Below, piece by piece: positions 41,703 through 49,922 of a stretch of 64,000 nucleotides of DNA. Origin of the DNA: BQJU01 sp965229635 (lineage in GTDB: Bacteria > Bacteroidota > Bacteroidia > Chitinophagales > Saprospiraceae); the NCBI GenBank assembly GCA_965229635.1, contig OZ245894.1, positions 7,564,001-7,628,000 of the forward strand, given 5' to 3'. Numbering within the stretch: position 1 is the first letter of the stretch; every line of letters starts with the position of its first letter. The position numbers were made by a program, and so were the translations under genes. A model generated the notes under the pieces. That model was given only the letters and a program-made list of their open reading frames with translations, made no database searches and had not been told where the DNA came from.

Positions 41703-42134
41703 TCACTTTGTCGTCTTATCTCCATATTCATCCGTAAAGACCTGATCTACTGGCTCCCATAGCTCAATTTTGTTGCCTTCCGGGTCCATAAGGTGCACAA
41801 AGCGGCCGTAGTCGTAGCTTTCTACTTTGTCTACCGGTTCGATACCCGCCTTTTTGAGTTCGGCGAGCACATAATCCAGATCACCTACGCGGTAGTTGAT
41901 CATGAACTGCTTGTCGGACGGCTGGAAGTATTCCGTATCTGCCGACATGGTGCTCCATTGCAGATAACTCTTACGCTCTGGCTCATCAGCATCGCGGAAT
42001 TCAAATAGCGCACCGTACTGGTCCGTATTGAGCCCCAGGTGCTCGTTGTACCAGGTCTTGAGTCCCTTTGGGTCCTGACATTTAAAGAAGATACCGCCAA
42101 TACCGGTTACTTTTTTATTTTTCTGGTCAGACAT
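41703..42134 (-). CDS. VOC-family protein (glyoxalase/bleomycin-resistance fold)
   Basis: 143-residue cytoplasmic protein made of two beta-alpha-beta-beta-beta modules. Blocks typical of the vicinal oxygen chelate family are GIGGIFFKCQDPKGLKTWYNEHLGL in the first module, and FMINYRVGDLDYVLAELKKAGIEPVDKVESYDYGRFVHLMDPEGNKIELWEP in the second. The latter includes the metal-binding Glu of KIELWEP. The substrate is unknown; members range from glyoxalases to extradiol dioxygenases and resistance proteins. Start ATG at 42134. It converges with the secreted TPR gene with 128 bp between ends. Confidence 0.92.
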   Translation of the reverse strand: MSDQKNKKVTGIGGIFFKCQDPKGLKTWYNEHLGLNTDQYGALFEFRDADEPERKSYLQWSTMSADTEYFQPSDKQFMINYRVGDLDYVLAELKKAGIEPVDKVESYDYGRFVHLMDPEGNKIELWEPVDQVFTDEYGDKTTK

Positions 42135-42341
42135 AGTCGTCGGGTTTTGATGTGGAAATGAACAAGATACGGGTTATCATATAAAGTTGATTGGATAAAA
42201 TATCTAAAGGTCAATCTCTTTGGCTCAAGCTCTCTGCAAATTGCATGGAATGCATGAATTACACTCACTTTTTCCAATAGCTTTTAGGGACTCGAATGCA
42301 TCGAATCGAACCGGCCTCCCCCTAATTTCCAAGAACCCTCA

Positions 42342-42600
42342 ACCGTTAGAGGGTGGGAATAAATAAAAGCCCACCCGCATCCGCCAAACCGCCAGGTTTA
42401 CGTACAGCTTGCGCGTTCAGCACAATACTGTCAGGGTGAACTACTTCCGCGTCGCGTGGTGAATTCGCCGGCTTGTTTTGGTATGCCTTTAAAAAATATA
42501 ACATCGGGTGATCGGCATATCACAAAGTCAATGACTCTGCAATTTAGCTAAAATGTTTTAAACTGTAAAATAAAATACATTTTATTTTACAGTCAAATTA
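42342..42600 (+). repeat. Dispersed structured repeat family B, copy 2
   Basis: Aligns with copy 1 at 36651-36836 through ACCGTTAGAGGGTGGG, CGCATCCGCCAAACCGCCA, TACGTACAGCTTGCGC, TTCAGCACAA, CTGTCAGGGTG and an AT-rich tail. It has an insertion of about 60 bp in the middle. The stem GGGTGGG (42351-42357) with CCCACCC (42370-42376) is fully paired here. Confidence 0.8.
42562..42593. promoter_or_regulatory. Perfect palindrome, 14-bp arms
   Basis: ACTGTAAAATAAAA pairs exactly with TTTTATTTTACAGT around a TACA loop. It lies in the AT-rich tail of repeat B copy 2, 120 bp before the TonB receptor start. The corresponding part of copy 1 is only loosely palindromic. Confidence 0.6.
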
Positions 42601-42714
42601 TCCGATCAATGTCATTTATAGGCACCAGAGCGCACTATCTATCCCCCCAAGTTGGTACTCCTTCGGCGAAGCCGTATCTTGTCGGCTGAGAGCTATTCTG
42701 AAAAAATACCTGAG

Positions 42715-45045
42715 ATGAAAGTAAAGGGACTATTGCTGACCTTGGGCCTGCTGATGAGCGGCCTGCTAACTGCACAAACACTAACGCAAACCATTCGCGG
42801 TCAGATTGTTGACGCAGATACTCGACAACCACTCGTGGGGGCTACGGTGAGTATTCTGGACGCTCAACTGGGCACCACCACCAACGAAAACGGCTACTAC
42901 CGCATCAATACTGTGCCCGTGGGCCGTTACCGCATCCGCGTGAGCTACCTGGGCTACGAACCGCTGGAAATTCAGGAAGTACTCATCGAATCGGGAAAGG
43001 AAGAGGTGCTGGATGTGACCCTGACCGAAGCCAGTACGGACCTGGAACCTGTGCTGGTGCGCGCTGCCCGCTCGGAAAACAGAACATATAGCCCCACCGT
43101 CAAATCACTGACCGTGGAAGAAACCCTGCGCTTTCCCGCCACCTTTTACGATCCGGCAAGACTGGTGATGACCTACGCCGGAGTAGTCAATGACAACGAC
43201 CAGGCCAATGGCATTTCGATTCGTGGTAACTCACCCAACGGTTTGCTGTGGCAACTGGAAGGACTCGATATCGTGAACCCAAATCATACGCCCAATGCAG
43301 GTACCTTCAGCGACCGCATCGCACAAAATGGCGGCGGCGTAAATATCCTGAGCGCTCAATTGCTCTCTACCTCCTACTTTTATACCGGAGCCTTCCCCTC
43401 CGACTACGGCAATGCCCTTTCCGGGGTGATGGACATGCGCCTGCGGCGGGGCAATAATCAACAACAGGAATTTACCGGACAGGCGGGACTGATCGGGCTG
43501 GAACTGGCCACGGAAGGGCCGTTTAGCTCGGATAGCGAGGCCTCTTACCTGGTCAATTACCGCTATTCTACGGTGGGCCTGCTCACCGCTATGGGCATCG
43601 ACTTTGGCGATGAAGCCATTACCTTTCAGGACCTGTCGTTTAACCTGGTTTTTCCTATGGAAAACGGTGGCACCTTCACCCTTTTTGGCATGGGCGGCTT
43701 GAGCGAAAATATCTTCAAAACCGAGCGGGATTCTACCATGTGGGAATTTGAAAAGGACAGCCAGGACATCACCTTCGAATCGCAAATGGCGGCAATTGGA
43801 GGCACCCTGGAACTGCCGGTAGGACAAGCAGGCCGCTGGCGTACGGCGGTAGGTTTTTCGGGATTGGAAAGTCGCCGTCTGGCGGATGAGCTGGATGCTG
43901 ACTACAATCCCATCCGCACGGCCGAAGACGACAATACTCAATCAAAAATCTCACTGCACAGCGTGTATTACCACAAATTCAGCGCCAATGCCCGCTTGCG
44001 TGCCGGATTGATGCTGACACAGCAAGATTATGATATCCGCTCCTCGATCGGTAATACGCTGCTGGCCCAGGGCAAAGGCGGCGGATTGCTCTGGCAGCCG
44101 TACCTGGGATTGCAGTCGCGCTTGGCCAATGGTCTGGACCTGAACCTGGGTCTGCATTACACCTATTTTGGCTTTAATGAAAGTAGCGCCCTGGAGCCAC
44201 GCGCTTCCCTGGAGTGGAAAGTCAATGAGCTAAATAGCCTCAGCGTTTCCTACGGATTGCACAGCCAGTTGCAGCTACCACAACTGTACTTTGCCCAGCT
44301 GAGTGAGGCAAATAATTCCGACCTTGGACTCAACAAAGCCCATCACCTGGTGCTTGCCTACCAGCGGCAACTGGGGCAAGCCACCGAAATTCGCGGGGAG
44401 GCTTTTTACCAGAGCCTGTTTGATCTTCCCGTCTCGGCAGATCGCTCCAGTTCCTTCTCGGCCATCAACTTGCTGGAGGGATTTGTGACCGAACGGCTGG
44501 TCAATGAAGGCACCGGACAAAACTACGGCCTGGAACTCAGCCTGCGCCAATACCTCAACCGCAATATCTACTACTTGCTTAATGCCACTTACTACGAATC
44601 CACCTATGAGGGCAGCGACGGTATAGAACGCAATACCCGCTATAACGGCAATTATATCGTCAACCTCACTGCCGGTAAGGAATGGCGCTGGCGCACGGCC
44701 AAGAAAGGTAAAGACCGCTTGCTGGGCGTGAACACCCGGGTGGCCTACATCGGCGGCTTCCGTGATTCGCCCATTGATGTGGCGGCATCGGCGGAGGCGG
44801 GGCGAACCGTGTACGTGGAAGATGAATTGTTTAGCGTGCAGCAAGATCCCTATTTTCGCATCGACCTGCGCATTTACTACAAGCGCAACAAACCCAAATA
44901 CAGCAGTACCTTGTCGCTGGATATCCAAAACCTGACCAACCACGAAAATGTGGCCTATACTTATTACGATACGTTCCAAAAGACCCTGGTGCAAAAAAAT
45001 CAATTGACCCTGATCCCGATTTTGAGTTACCGGATTGCCTTTTAA
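42715..45045 (+). CDS. TonB-dependent outer-membrane receptor
   Basis: 776 residues from the ATG at 42715, which directly begins the signal peptide (KGLLLTLGLLMSGLLTAQ). A carboxypeptidase-regulatory-like domain follows (IRGQIVDADTRQPLVGATVSI, TNENGYYRINTVPVGRYRIRVSYLGYEPL). The plug domain comes next (FYDPARLVMTYAGVVNDNDQANGISIRGNSPNGLLWQLEGLDIVNPNH), then a beta-barrel of about 500 residues ending in an aromatic C-terminus (LIPILSYRIAF). Such proteins import siderophores, glycans or other large ligands using TonB energy. No SusD partner is adjacent, so it is not a typical polysaccharide locus. An AraC-type regulator gene follows with 1 bp in between. Confidence 0.95.
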   Translation: MKVKGLLLTLGLLMSGLLTAQTLTQTIRGQIVDADTRQPLVGATVSILDAQLGTTTNENGYYRINTVPVGRYRIRVSYLGYEPLEIQEVLIESGKEEVLDVTLTEASTDLEPVLVRAARSENRTYSPTVKSLTVEETLRFPATFYDPARLVMTYAGVVNDNDQANGISIRGNSPNGLLWQLEGLDIVNPNHTPNAGTFSDRIAQNGGGVNILSAQLLSTSYFYTGAFPSDYGNALSGVMDMRLRRGNNQQQEFTGQAGLIGLELATEGPFSSDSEASYLVNYRYSTVGLLTAMGIDFGDEAITFQDLSFNLVFPMENGGTFTLFGMGGLSENIFKTERDSTMWEFEKDSQDITFESQMAAIGGTLELPVGQAGRWRTAVGFSGLESRRLADELDADYNPIRTAEDDNTQSKISLHSVYYHKFSANARLRAGLMLTQQDYDIRSSIGNTLLAQGKGGGLLWQPYLGLQSRLANGLDLNLGLHYTYFGFNESSALEPRASLEWKVNELNSLSVSYGLHSQLQLPQLYFAQLSEANNSDLGLNKAHHLVLAYQRQLGQATEIRGEAFYQSLFDLPVSADRSSSFSAINLLEGFVTERLVNEGTGQNYGLELSLRQYLNRNIYYLLNATYYESTYEGSDGIERNTRYNGNYIVNLTAGKEWRWRTAKKGKDRLLGVNTRVAYIGGFRDSPIDVAASAEAGRTVYVEDELFSVQQDPYFRIDLRIYYKRNKPKYSSTLSLDIQNLTNHENVAYTYYDTFQKTLVQKNQLTLIPILSYRIAF

Positions 45046-45046
45046 T

Positions 45047-45838
45047 ATGGCCACTCAGTCGATCATTTACCGGGAAATCAAACCTGCGGAGCAGCTGGCC
45101 AAATACATCCAGTCCTACTGGATGTTTGCCTACACGCCGGAGCATGATCAGGTATTAGAGCACTCCATCATTCCCGATGGCAGTTGTTCTCTGGTCTTCC
45201 CGTTTCACCAGGGGCATCCCATTGGCCAGGTGCTCCTGTTTGGCCCGCAAGAGCAGAATTTCACTACTACCGTTTCGCCCCATGCTTCCACATTGGGCAT
45301 CCGATTTATGCCGGGTGCCGCGGCGGCAATCCTGGGCACTTCGCCCGAGGAATTTCTCAACCAAACTGTCCCTGCTCAATCGCTGGTGACTGGCCTGGAT
45401 GTAGCGGCAATATTCAATGGATTTCAGGAAAAGCCGCCCGATTTCACCTTTATTGACTCGGCTTGTACTCCCTGGATCAATGAAAAGTCAATCGAACTGG
45501 ATGAAAAGGTCTATCAGGCCGCGCAATATATCCTGGAAAACGACGGCAATATCAAGGTGTCCTCCTTACCCGAAATGGTCTTCCTCAGCGAGCGCCAACT
45601 CCAACGCCGATTCCGCAAGGAAGTCGGACTTAGCATCAAGGTCTTCGCCCGCATTCGGCGCATGCGCCAGGCCATTATCGATGTCATTTTGCAGGACAAA
45701 TCCTACCAGGATGTGGTCTTTGACCGCGGCTTTTTCGACCGCGCCCACCTCAATCGCGACTTCTCCGCCATCGCCGGCATTCCGCCCAAGGTACTGGAGG
45801 AGTACATCTCCCGCATCCGGCACATCGATGTAGATTAA
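45047..45838 (+). CDS. AraC-family transcriptional regulator (DUF6597-type N-terminus)
   Basis: 263 residues from the ATG at 45047. The N-terminal part (YREIKPAEQLAKYIQSYWMF, SIIPDGSCSLVFPF, VLLFGPQEQNFTTTVSPHASTLGIRFMPGAAAAILG) matches the sensor domain common in soluble AraC proteins of Bacteroidota. The C-terminal HTH domain contains KVSSLPEMVFLSERQLQRRFRKEVGLSIKVFARIRRM and DVVFDRGFFDRAHLNRDFSAIAGIPP. It is placed 1 bp after the TonB receptor stop, so it is co-transcribed and may regulate the receptor. The TTG at 45035 inside the receptor gene is not needed as start. Confidence 0.92.
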   Translation: MATQSIIYREIKPAEQLAKYIQSYWMFAYTPEHDQVLEHSIIPDGSCSLVFPFHQGHPIGQVLLFGPQEQNFTTTVSPHASTLGIRFMPGAAAAILGTSPEEFLNQTVPAQSLVTGLDVAAIFNGFQEKPPDFTFIDSACTPWINEKSIELDEKVYQAAQYILENDGNIKVSSLPEMVFLSERQLQRRFRKEVGLSIKVFARIRRMRQAIIDVILQDKSYQDVVFDRGFFDRAHLNRDFSAIAGIPPKVLEEYISRIRHIDVD

Positions 45839-46041
45839 TTTATTTTTTTGGGCGTGTCCCTCCTTCGTCAGGCCGCTCCCTTGCAGGCGCACTCGGCTCA
45901 GCCGAGTTTGGCCCTGCGGGCTTCAGTCGCTGCGCTCCTTCCCCTTCCAGGCAGCTCACGCGGGGTTCGTGCTTTTGGATACCCTTCTCTTTTCTCTCTA
46001 AATAAGAATAAGGCAGTCGAACTTATAAGCTCAATAGGACA

Positions 46042-46097
46042 TGCCTCCGGCGGGTTCTTTTCCTTTGATGAAAAGCAACCAAAAATCAAGGCTGTAC
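46042..46097 (+). repeat. Hairpin repeat family D, copy 1
   Basis: Starts TGCCTCCGGCGG and runs into a hairpin (CTTTTC with GAAAAG, GGTT with AACC), ending AAAAATCAAGGCTGT. An inverted copy with a different stem sequence lies at 46535-46588. Confidence 0.65.
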
Positions 46098-46534
46098 CTG
46101 GTTCTTAACGCTGCGAGGACATTCAAAAGCCTAAACGGCAAAAACTCGCCTTGATGTGCGCTTTTCCAAGTCAAACCATGGGAATTGCTCGATACTTGTG
46201 TTTCAAGCTATCCTAGATTTTGGCTCAAACAGTTTCCCGTTTTTAACTGCTTTTGAATACCCTCTTTGGCTAAACCAGCTAAGGCCAATGAAGCCGCTTG
46301 TAGTTAATCGGAGGGTTGGGATTATGGATGAACGCTTAATCGGCATTAGAGGATTTCCGTAAAGAAAATCTTCACAGCGGGAGAGCAAAAAGAGCTTTGC
46401 ACTGCGAACCATATTGTGAAAAACAACGCTTTTTATTTTCCTCCAGCCAAACCAACCTTCTCCAATTAAGCATCAATCGTGAGCAGCTTGGGAAGTGAGC
46501 AGGATTGGAGGGAAGATTTTTAGGAAAGGCTCTA

Positions 46535-46588
46535 CAGCCTTGGGTTTTTCTGCCTTTTGGGCCAAGCCAAAAGGTACCGCCGGAGGCA
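46535..46588 (-). repeat. Hairpin repeat family D, copy 2 (inverted)
   Basis: On the minus strand it starts with the same TGCCTCCGGCGG and has the 8-bp stem CCTTTTGG/CCAAAAGG. It ends AAAAACCCAAGGCTGT. Ends are conserved with copy 1 while the stem sequence differs, with pairing kept. Confidence 0.65.
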
Positions 46589-46770
46589 GCAATGAGCACA
46601 TTCAAAAAACAAAACCCAGAATAAATTATGAACTATATTTAGGGTCACATTCGCTCTTTGGCCTTACTTTTAGTTGCACCCGGTGTTTTACAAACATTTT
46701 AGTGAATGTCGTTTTTTTACAACGCAAGGCGCCCCAACTTCCCATAACTTGCCCATAAAAACCAAAATTA

Positions 46771-47286
46771 ATGCAAAAGTTATTATTATTGACCGTATGG
46801 TCGCTCTTACTAAGCACTACCTTAATGGCACAAGAAAAGATCAGCCCGGAAAAATTGGAAGCCATGAAAAAACTTGAATTCATGGTCGGCCAATGGTCCG
46901 GGTCCGGCTGGATGATGGACCGCCAGGGACAAAAACAAACCTTCAACCAAACCGAAAACATCCAGTGGAAACTGGATCAGGCCATCATCATGATCGAAGG
47001 CCAGGGCAAAAAAGAAGATAAGGTGGTACACGACGCACTAGCCATCGTCTCCTACAACGAAACCGAAGACAATTACAACTTCCGCTCCTACCTCGCCACC
47101 GGCCGCGAAGGCAGCTACACCGCCACCCTCAAAGACAACCAAACCTTCATCTGGACCATCGACGCCCCCGGCGTCACTATCCGATACACCATCCAGATCA
47201 AGGACGACCACTGGCACGAAATCGGCGAAATGAAACGCGGAGAGCAATGGTTCCAATTTTTTGAAATGGATCTGAAACGGAAATGA
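46771..47286 (+). CDS. Secreted lipocalin-like/DUF1579-type protein
   Basis: 171 residues with a signal peptide (LLLLTVWSLLLSTTLMAQ). The mature part starts KLEFMVGQWSGSGWMMDRQGQ, the typical first strand of DUF1579 and heme-binding-like THAP4-type barrels. Alternating strands follow (AIIMIEGQGKKEDKVVHDALAIVSYNETEDNYNFRSYLATGREG) and it ends WHEIGEMKRGEQWFQFFEMDLKR. This is a small ligand-binding beta-barrel in the periplasm; ligand unknown. Codon use in the second half is unusually C-rich but in line with strongly biased genes. A long hairpin at 47303-47352 follows the stop. Confidence 0.85.
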   Translation: MQKLLLLTVWSLLLSTTLMAQEKISPEKLEAMKKLEFMVGQWSGSGWMMDRQGQKQTFNQTENIQWKLDQAIIMIEGQGKKEDKVVHDALAIVSYNETEDNYNFRSYLATGREGSYTATLKDNQTFIWTIDAPGVTIRYTIQIKDDHWHEIGEMKRGEQWFQFFEMDLKRK

Positions 47287-47366
47287 TTATTTGAACCACG
47301 GTAGGCACATAAGATTTCTTGAGGAAGCATTCTCCCTCATCCTTATGTGCCTTAAACCAAAACAAC

Positions 47367-47790
47367 TTTGCGAACTTCGCGGCTTAGCGTGCTATTTTTT
47401 CCTCTCGCTAAGGCGCGAAGCCGCCAAGGCTTTGAATAAAAAATCCACCCGGATTTTTCTATTCAAAATAAATCCTGTTAATCCGGTAAATCCTGTCAGA
47501 AAAAAGTCAACATCAAGTAAGGCCGCTTTTGAGGAAACCGTCAGGTTTCTGTAAAGTACTTTTGCGAACTTTGCGTCTCCACGTGCCATTTTATCCTCTC
47601 GCTAAGCCGCAAAGCCGCAAAGCCGCAAAGGATATGAGTAAAAAATCCACCGGCTTTTTTACTCAAATTAAATCTTGTTAATCCGGTAAATCTTGTCTCA
47701 AAAAAAGTCAACATCTAGAAGGCCACTTTGCTAGAAACCGCCACGTTTCCCCCAAAGCAACTTTGCGGCTTAGCGGCTTCTTTGCCTTCA
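47367..47790 (+). repeat. Tandem intergenic repeat, about 194-bp unit
   Basis: Unit 1 begins TTTGCGAACTTCGCGG at 47367, unit 2 TTTGCGAACTTTGCG at 47561, and a third partial unit begins at 47762 (CTTTGCGGCTTAGCGG). Both full units share CCTCTCGCTAAG, AAAAAATCCACC, TGTTAATCCGGTAAATC and AAAAAGTCAACATC. The third partial unit runs into repeat family C. Confidence 0.85.
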
Positions 47791-47833
47791 CGTATCTGCT
47801 ACGGCGAAGCGTCGTTCGTGCCAGCATTTCTTT

Positions 47834-47886
47834 TGTGCCTTATTCCGACCCATTGGGTTTCCCCGCGGCGGAACTGAAGTGTGGTT
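47834..47886 (+). repeat. Dispersed repeat family C, copy 2
   Basis: Matches 15405-15457 at 50 of 53 positions (TGTGCCTTATTCCGACCC ... GGAACTGAAGTGTGGTT). The three differences are clustered at TACA versus CGCG before GCGGAAC. It lies directly after the stop of the minus-strand BNR-repeat gene. Confidence 0.85.
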
Positions 47887-47902
47887 CAAATAAAAGTCAA
47901 CA

Positions 47903-48985
47903 TCATACGGCAAACTGCACCGAATACACCATCGGTAAATAATTCGACAGCACCTGCCAGTGATACCCCCGATCATCCGATATAAAAACATTGCCCGTAG
48001 TCGTACCAAAGACCACCCAATCACCCGTACTCGCCAGACCGTGGCGGTAAACGATGTCGAAACAATTCTCCTGTGGCAGCCCCTTGCGGTAGTCCTTCCA
48101 GGTCTTGCCGCCATCGTCAGTGCGGCAGATGCACAAGGCACCATCAATAGCAATGCGATGTGTATCACTCAATCCCGGAGCTACCCAAGCCTGGTCAGGA
48201 TTGTCTTCGGCAACCGCAATGGCAAAGCCGAAATTGGCGGGGCCATCCTTTTGCGTGATATCGTCCCAGAAATGACCGGCATTGCCGGAGCGGAAAATGC
48301 CACAGTGATTTTGCTGCCAGAGAATATCCGGATTGGAGGGTGCCGCCACCAGCAAATGCGGATCGTGGCCCACCTCCGCATTGGGATTGGGTAGGAACTC
48401 GGCGTGTAAGCCTTTATTGCGAATGGCCCAGGTTTTACCGCTATCAAAAGTTTCAAAAACGCCCGCACAGCTAATGCCGATGTACAGATGATCTTCATCC
48501 CTTGGATCAAGCACAATGGAATGAATACCCGCATAATCCCGGCCGCCGCCAAACCAGCCCTCCTCACGCGTAGGATGGTTCCAAAGCGATTCAACCAGTT
48601 GGAAATCATCACCGCCATTTTCGCTCACAAACAAGCCACCCGGCTCGGTGCCAATCCACAAACGGTCAGGATATTTCTCGCCGCCGTGCTGTACGGACCA
48701 GAGGTAGCGGGTAGTAGCCGGCACGCCTTCCTTTACGGTGGCGCCTTCTGGATAGGCCGGGGCCTTGACTTCTTCCCAGGTGGCGCCGCGGTCTTTGGAG
48801 CGCTGCAATTTCATGCCCCAATGGCCGTGGTCGAGGCAGGCCCACCAGGTGCCCTGCCGAGGATCAGCGTAAGCAATGGAAACGGGAATTCCGGGAAAGT
48901 GGGTACTATCAACCTTCCATTCACCGGATTTGTGTTGGTAAACGAGCAACCCTTTGCGGGTGCCAATCAGTAGGGTGGATTTCAT
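47903..48985 (-). CDS. BNR/sortilin-type beta-propeller protein (exo-sialidase-like)
   Basis: 360-residue protein with repeated Asp-box-like motifs S-x-D-x-G-x-T-W (SKDRGATWEEV, SENGGDDFQLV, FDSGKTWAIR, RTDDGGKTWKDYR, SDDRGYHWQVL), each at the end of a propeller blade. It starts MKSTLLIGTRKGLLVYQHKSGEWKV with no signal peptide, so it is cytoplasmic or exported otherwise. Similar proteins are annotated as glycosyl hydrolase, photosystem-assembly-like or exo-alpha-sialidase, but sialidase catalytic residues (Arg triad) are not evident. A function is therefore not assigned beyond the propeller fold. Confidence 0.85.
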   Translation of the reverse strand: MKSTLLIGTRKGLLVYQHKSGEWKVDSTHFPGIPVSIAYADPRQGTWWACLDHGHWGMKLQRSKDRGATWEEVKAPAYPEGATVKEGVPATTRYLWSVQHGGEKYPDRLWIGTEPGGLFVSENGGDDFQLVESLWNHPTREEGWFGGGRDYAGIHSIVLDPRDEDHLYIGISCAGVFETFDSGKTWAIRNKGLHAEFLPNPNAEVGHDPHLLVAAPSNPDILWQQNHCGIFRSGNAGHFWDDITQKDGPANFGFAIAVAEDNPDQAWVAPGLSDTHRIAIDGALCICRTDDGGKTWKDYRKGLPQENCFDIVYRHGLASTGDWVVFGTTTGNVFISDDRGYHWQVLSNYLPMVYSVQFAV

Positions 48986-49110
48986 GATGGTAGGTGGTAT
49001 TAGGATTTAGGGTTTAGGTTTTAGGCCAAGGCCAATTGTAAACCCAAACCACATTAGAAAAACAAAATAATTTATATTTCACCACAATTTAAATCATTTT
49101 GTTTGAATAA

Positions 49111-49827
49111 TCAACCCTTCCATTCTTCTTCGATCACCTTATCCTGGATTTTTAGGAATTTCTCGATTTCCTGTTCAATATACAAGGCATGATTGGGCTG
49201 TTTTAGTCCCTTGACCAGATTGATGCGATTCTGGTTGGTTTCAATCAACTTTACCCTAAAAGCAAAATCGGGATTGTTATTGGTCTTGCTGGCCACGTAG
49301 CGTTCTACAAAAACCTGCTCAATATTGGCGACGGGAATAAAACGATCGGGGTAAAAGGGAAAACGTAAAGGTAAGTGCTCTACACTCAGTTTCCCCCGCC
49401 TCACCGTGATGTAGGTAGTGTTGAGCATGTTGGCCAGCACATAGTACAACAAGCAAATGCCAATGAGTAAATGGATACTCACACCCAATAGCATCTTCCA
49501 CTCGCCGGTAGCCAGCGCCATGATCACAAAAATGCCAACGATACCATTCCAAAAGAGCGTAAAAAAGACGAAAAAACCTATTCCTTTGCTGGTCTTACGC
49601 CAGTTGATCTCAAAATCCAGTTCGTGATCGGTGCTGTAGGACTCGATGCCGGCCGGTAGCAGCACTTCCTGCTTTTTGTGTGCGGGTTTGTGTAATTCAT
49701 TATTCAGTTCATTTTCAAAACTAAACACTGTATTACAATTGGCGCATTTGGCCACGACCTTATCGATATTAATATCTTCCCCGCGGATATCGCTTTTGCA
49801 GTTGGGACAACTTAGTTGCAAGTGCAT
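49111..49827 (-). CDS. Zinc-ribbon membrane protein of unknown function
   Basis: 238 residues. The N-terminus has a two-cysteine-pair zinc ribbon (CPNC at about 8-11 and CANC at about 28-31, in the frame SCPNCKSDIRGEDINIDKVVAKCANCNTVF). Two transmembrane segments follow at about 85-107 (IGFFVFFTLFWNGIVGIFVIMAL) and 113-133 (LLGVSIHLLIGICLLYYVLA). The C-terminal cytoplasmic part is a PH-like beta domain (TTYITVRRGKLSVEHLPLRFPFYPDRFIPVANIEQVFVERY). Proteins of this plan are conserved in Bacteroidota but uncharacterised. It lies alone on the minus strand, divergent from the aldo/keto reductase. Confidence 0.8.
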   Translation of the reverse strand: MHLQLSCPNCKSDIRGEDINIDKVVAKCANCNTVFSFENELNNELHKPAHKKQEVLLPAGIESYSTDHELDFEINWRKTSKGIGFFVFFTLFWNGIVGIFVIMALATGEWKMLLGVSIHLLIGICLLYYVLANMLNTTYITVRRGKLSVEHLPLRFPFYPDRFIPVANIEQVFVERYVASKTNNNPDFAFRVKLIETNQNRINLVKGLKQPNHALYIEQEIEKFLKIQDKVIEEEWKG

Positions 49828-49922
49828 TTTTTTACACGAATATAAAACTTTTTCACTTTGAAATTTTTATGCCATTGGGTTATCCTTGATTACTTTAGCA
49901 GCTTTCGCAAAAATACCATCGA

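Larger units (their letters stand above)
42135..42714. other. Gene-free stretch before the TonB receptor
   Basis: 580 bp without a gene. It carries repeat family B copy 2 (42342-42600), including a perfect 14-bp-arm palindrome at 42562-42593. The remaining 110 bp before the receptor start show an open but non-conserved frame from a TTG at 42652, which I do not count as coding. Confidence 0.6.
45839..46770. other. Long gene-free stretch with hairpin repeats
   Basis: 932 bp without a supportable gene; the open frames here are short and lack family features. The first part (45849-45975) looks like a dispersed GC-rich repeat, with the palindrome ACTCGGCT-C-AGCCGAGT at 45891-45907. An inverted pair of hairpin elements lies at 46042-46097 and 46535-46588. 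No RNA gene could be recognised. Confidence 0.6.
47287..47902. other. Gene-free stretch with tandem 194-bp repeat
   Basis: 616 bp with no gene. It contains a hairpin (47303-47352), two and a part copies of a tandem unit (47367-47790) and repeat family C copy 2 (47834-47886). The hairpin arms AGGCACATAAG and CTTATGTGCCT are perfect over 11 bp and may end the upstream transcript. Confidence 0.6.

Noticed and set aside
44275..45054. Minus-strand open frame of 259 codons, also 43231-43941
   Set aside because: Antisense to the TonB receptor, whose signal peptide, plug and barrel are clear.
45848..46108. Open frame of 86 codons after the AraC gene
   Set aside because: Lies in repeat-like GC-rich DNA with a palindrome; composition and translation do not look like protein.
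47303..47352. Intrinsic terminator after the DUF1579-type gene
   Set aside because: The 11-bp arms are perfect but the loop is 28 nt long and no T-run follows; kept only as a hairpin remark.
47291..47554. Open frame of 87 codons
   Set aside because: Covers the tandem 194-bp non-coding repeat; the frame is not kept in the second unit.
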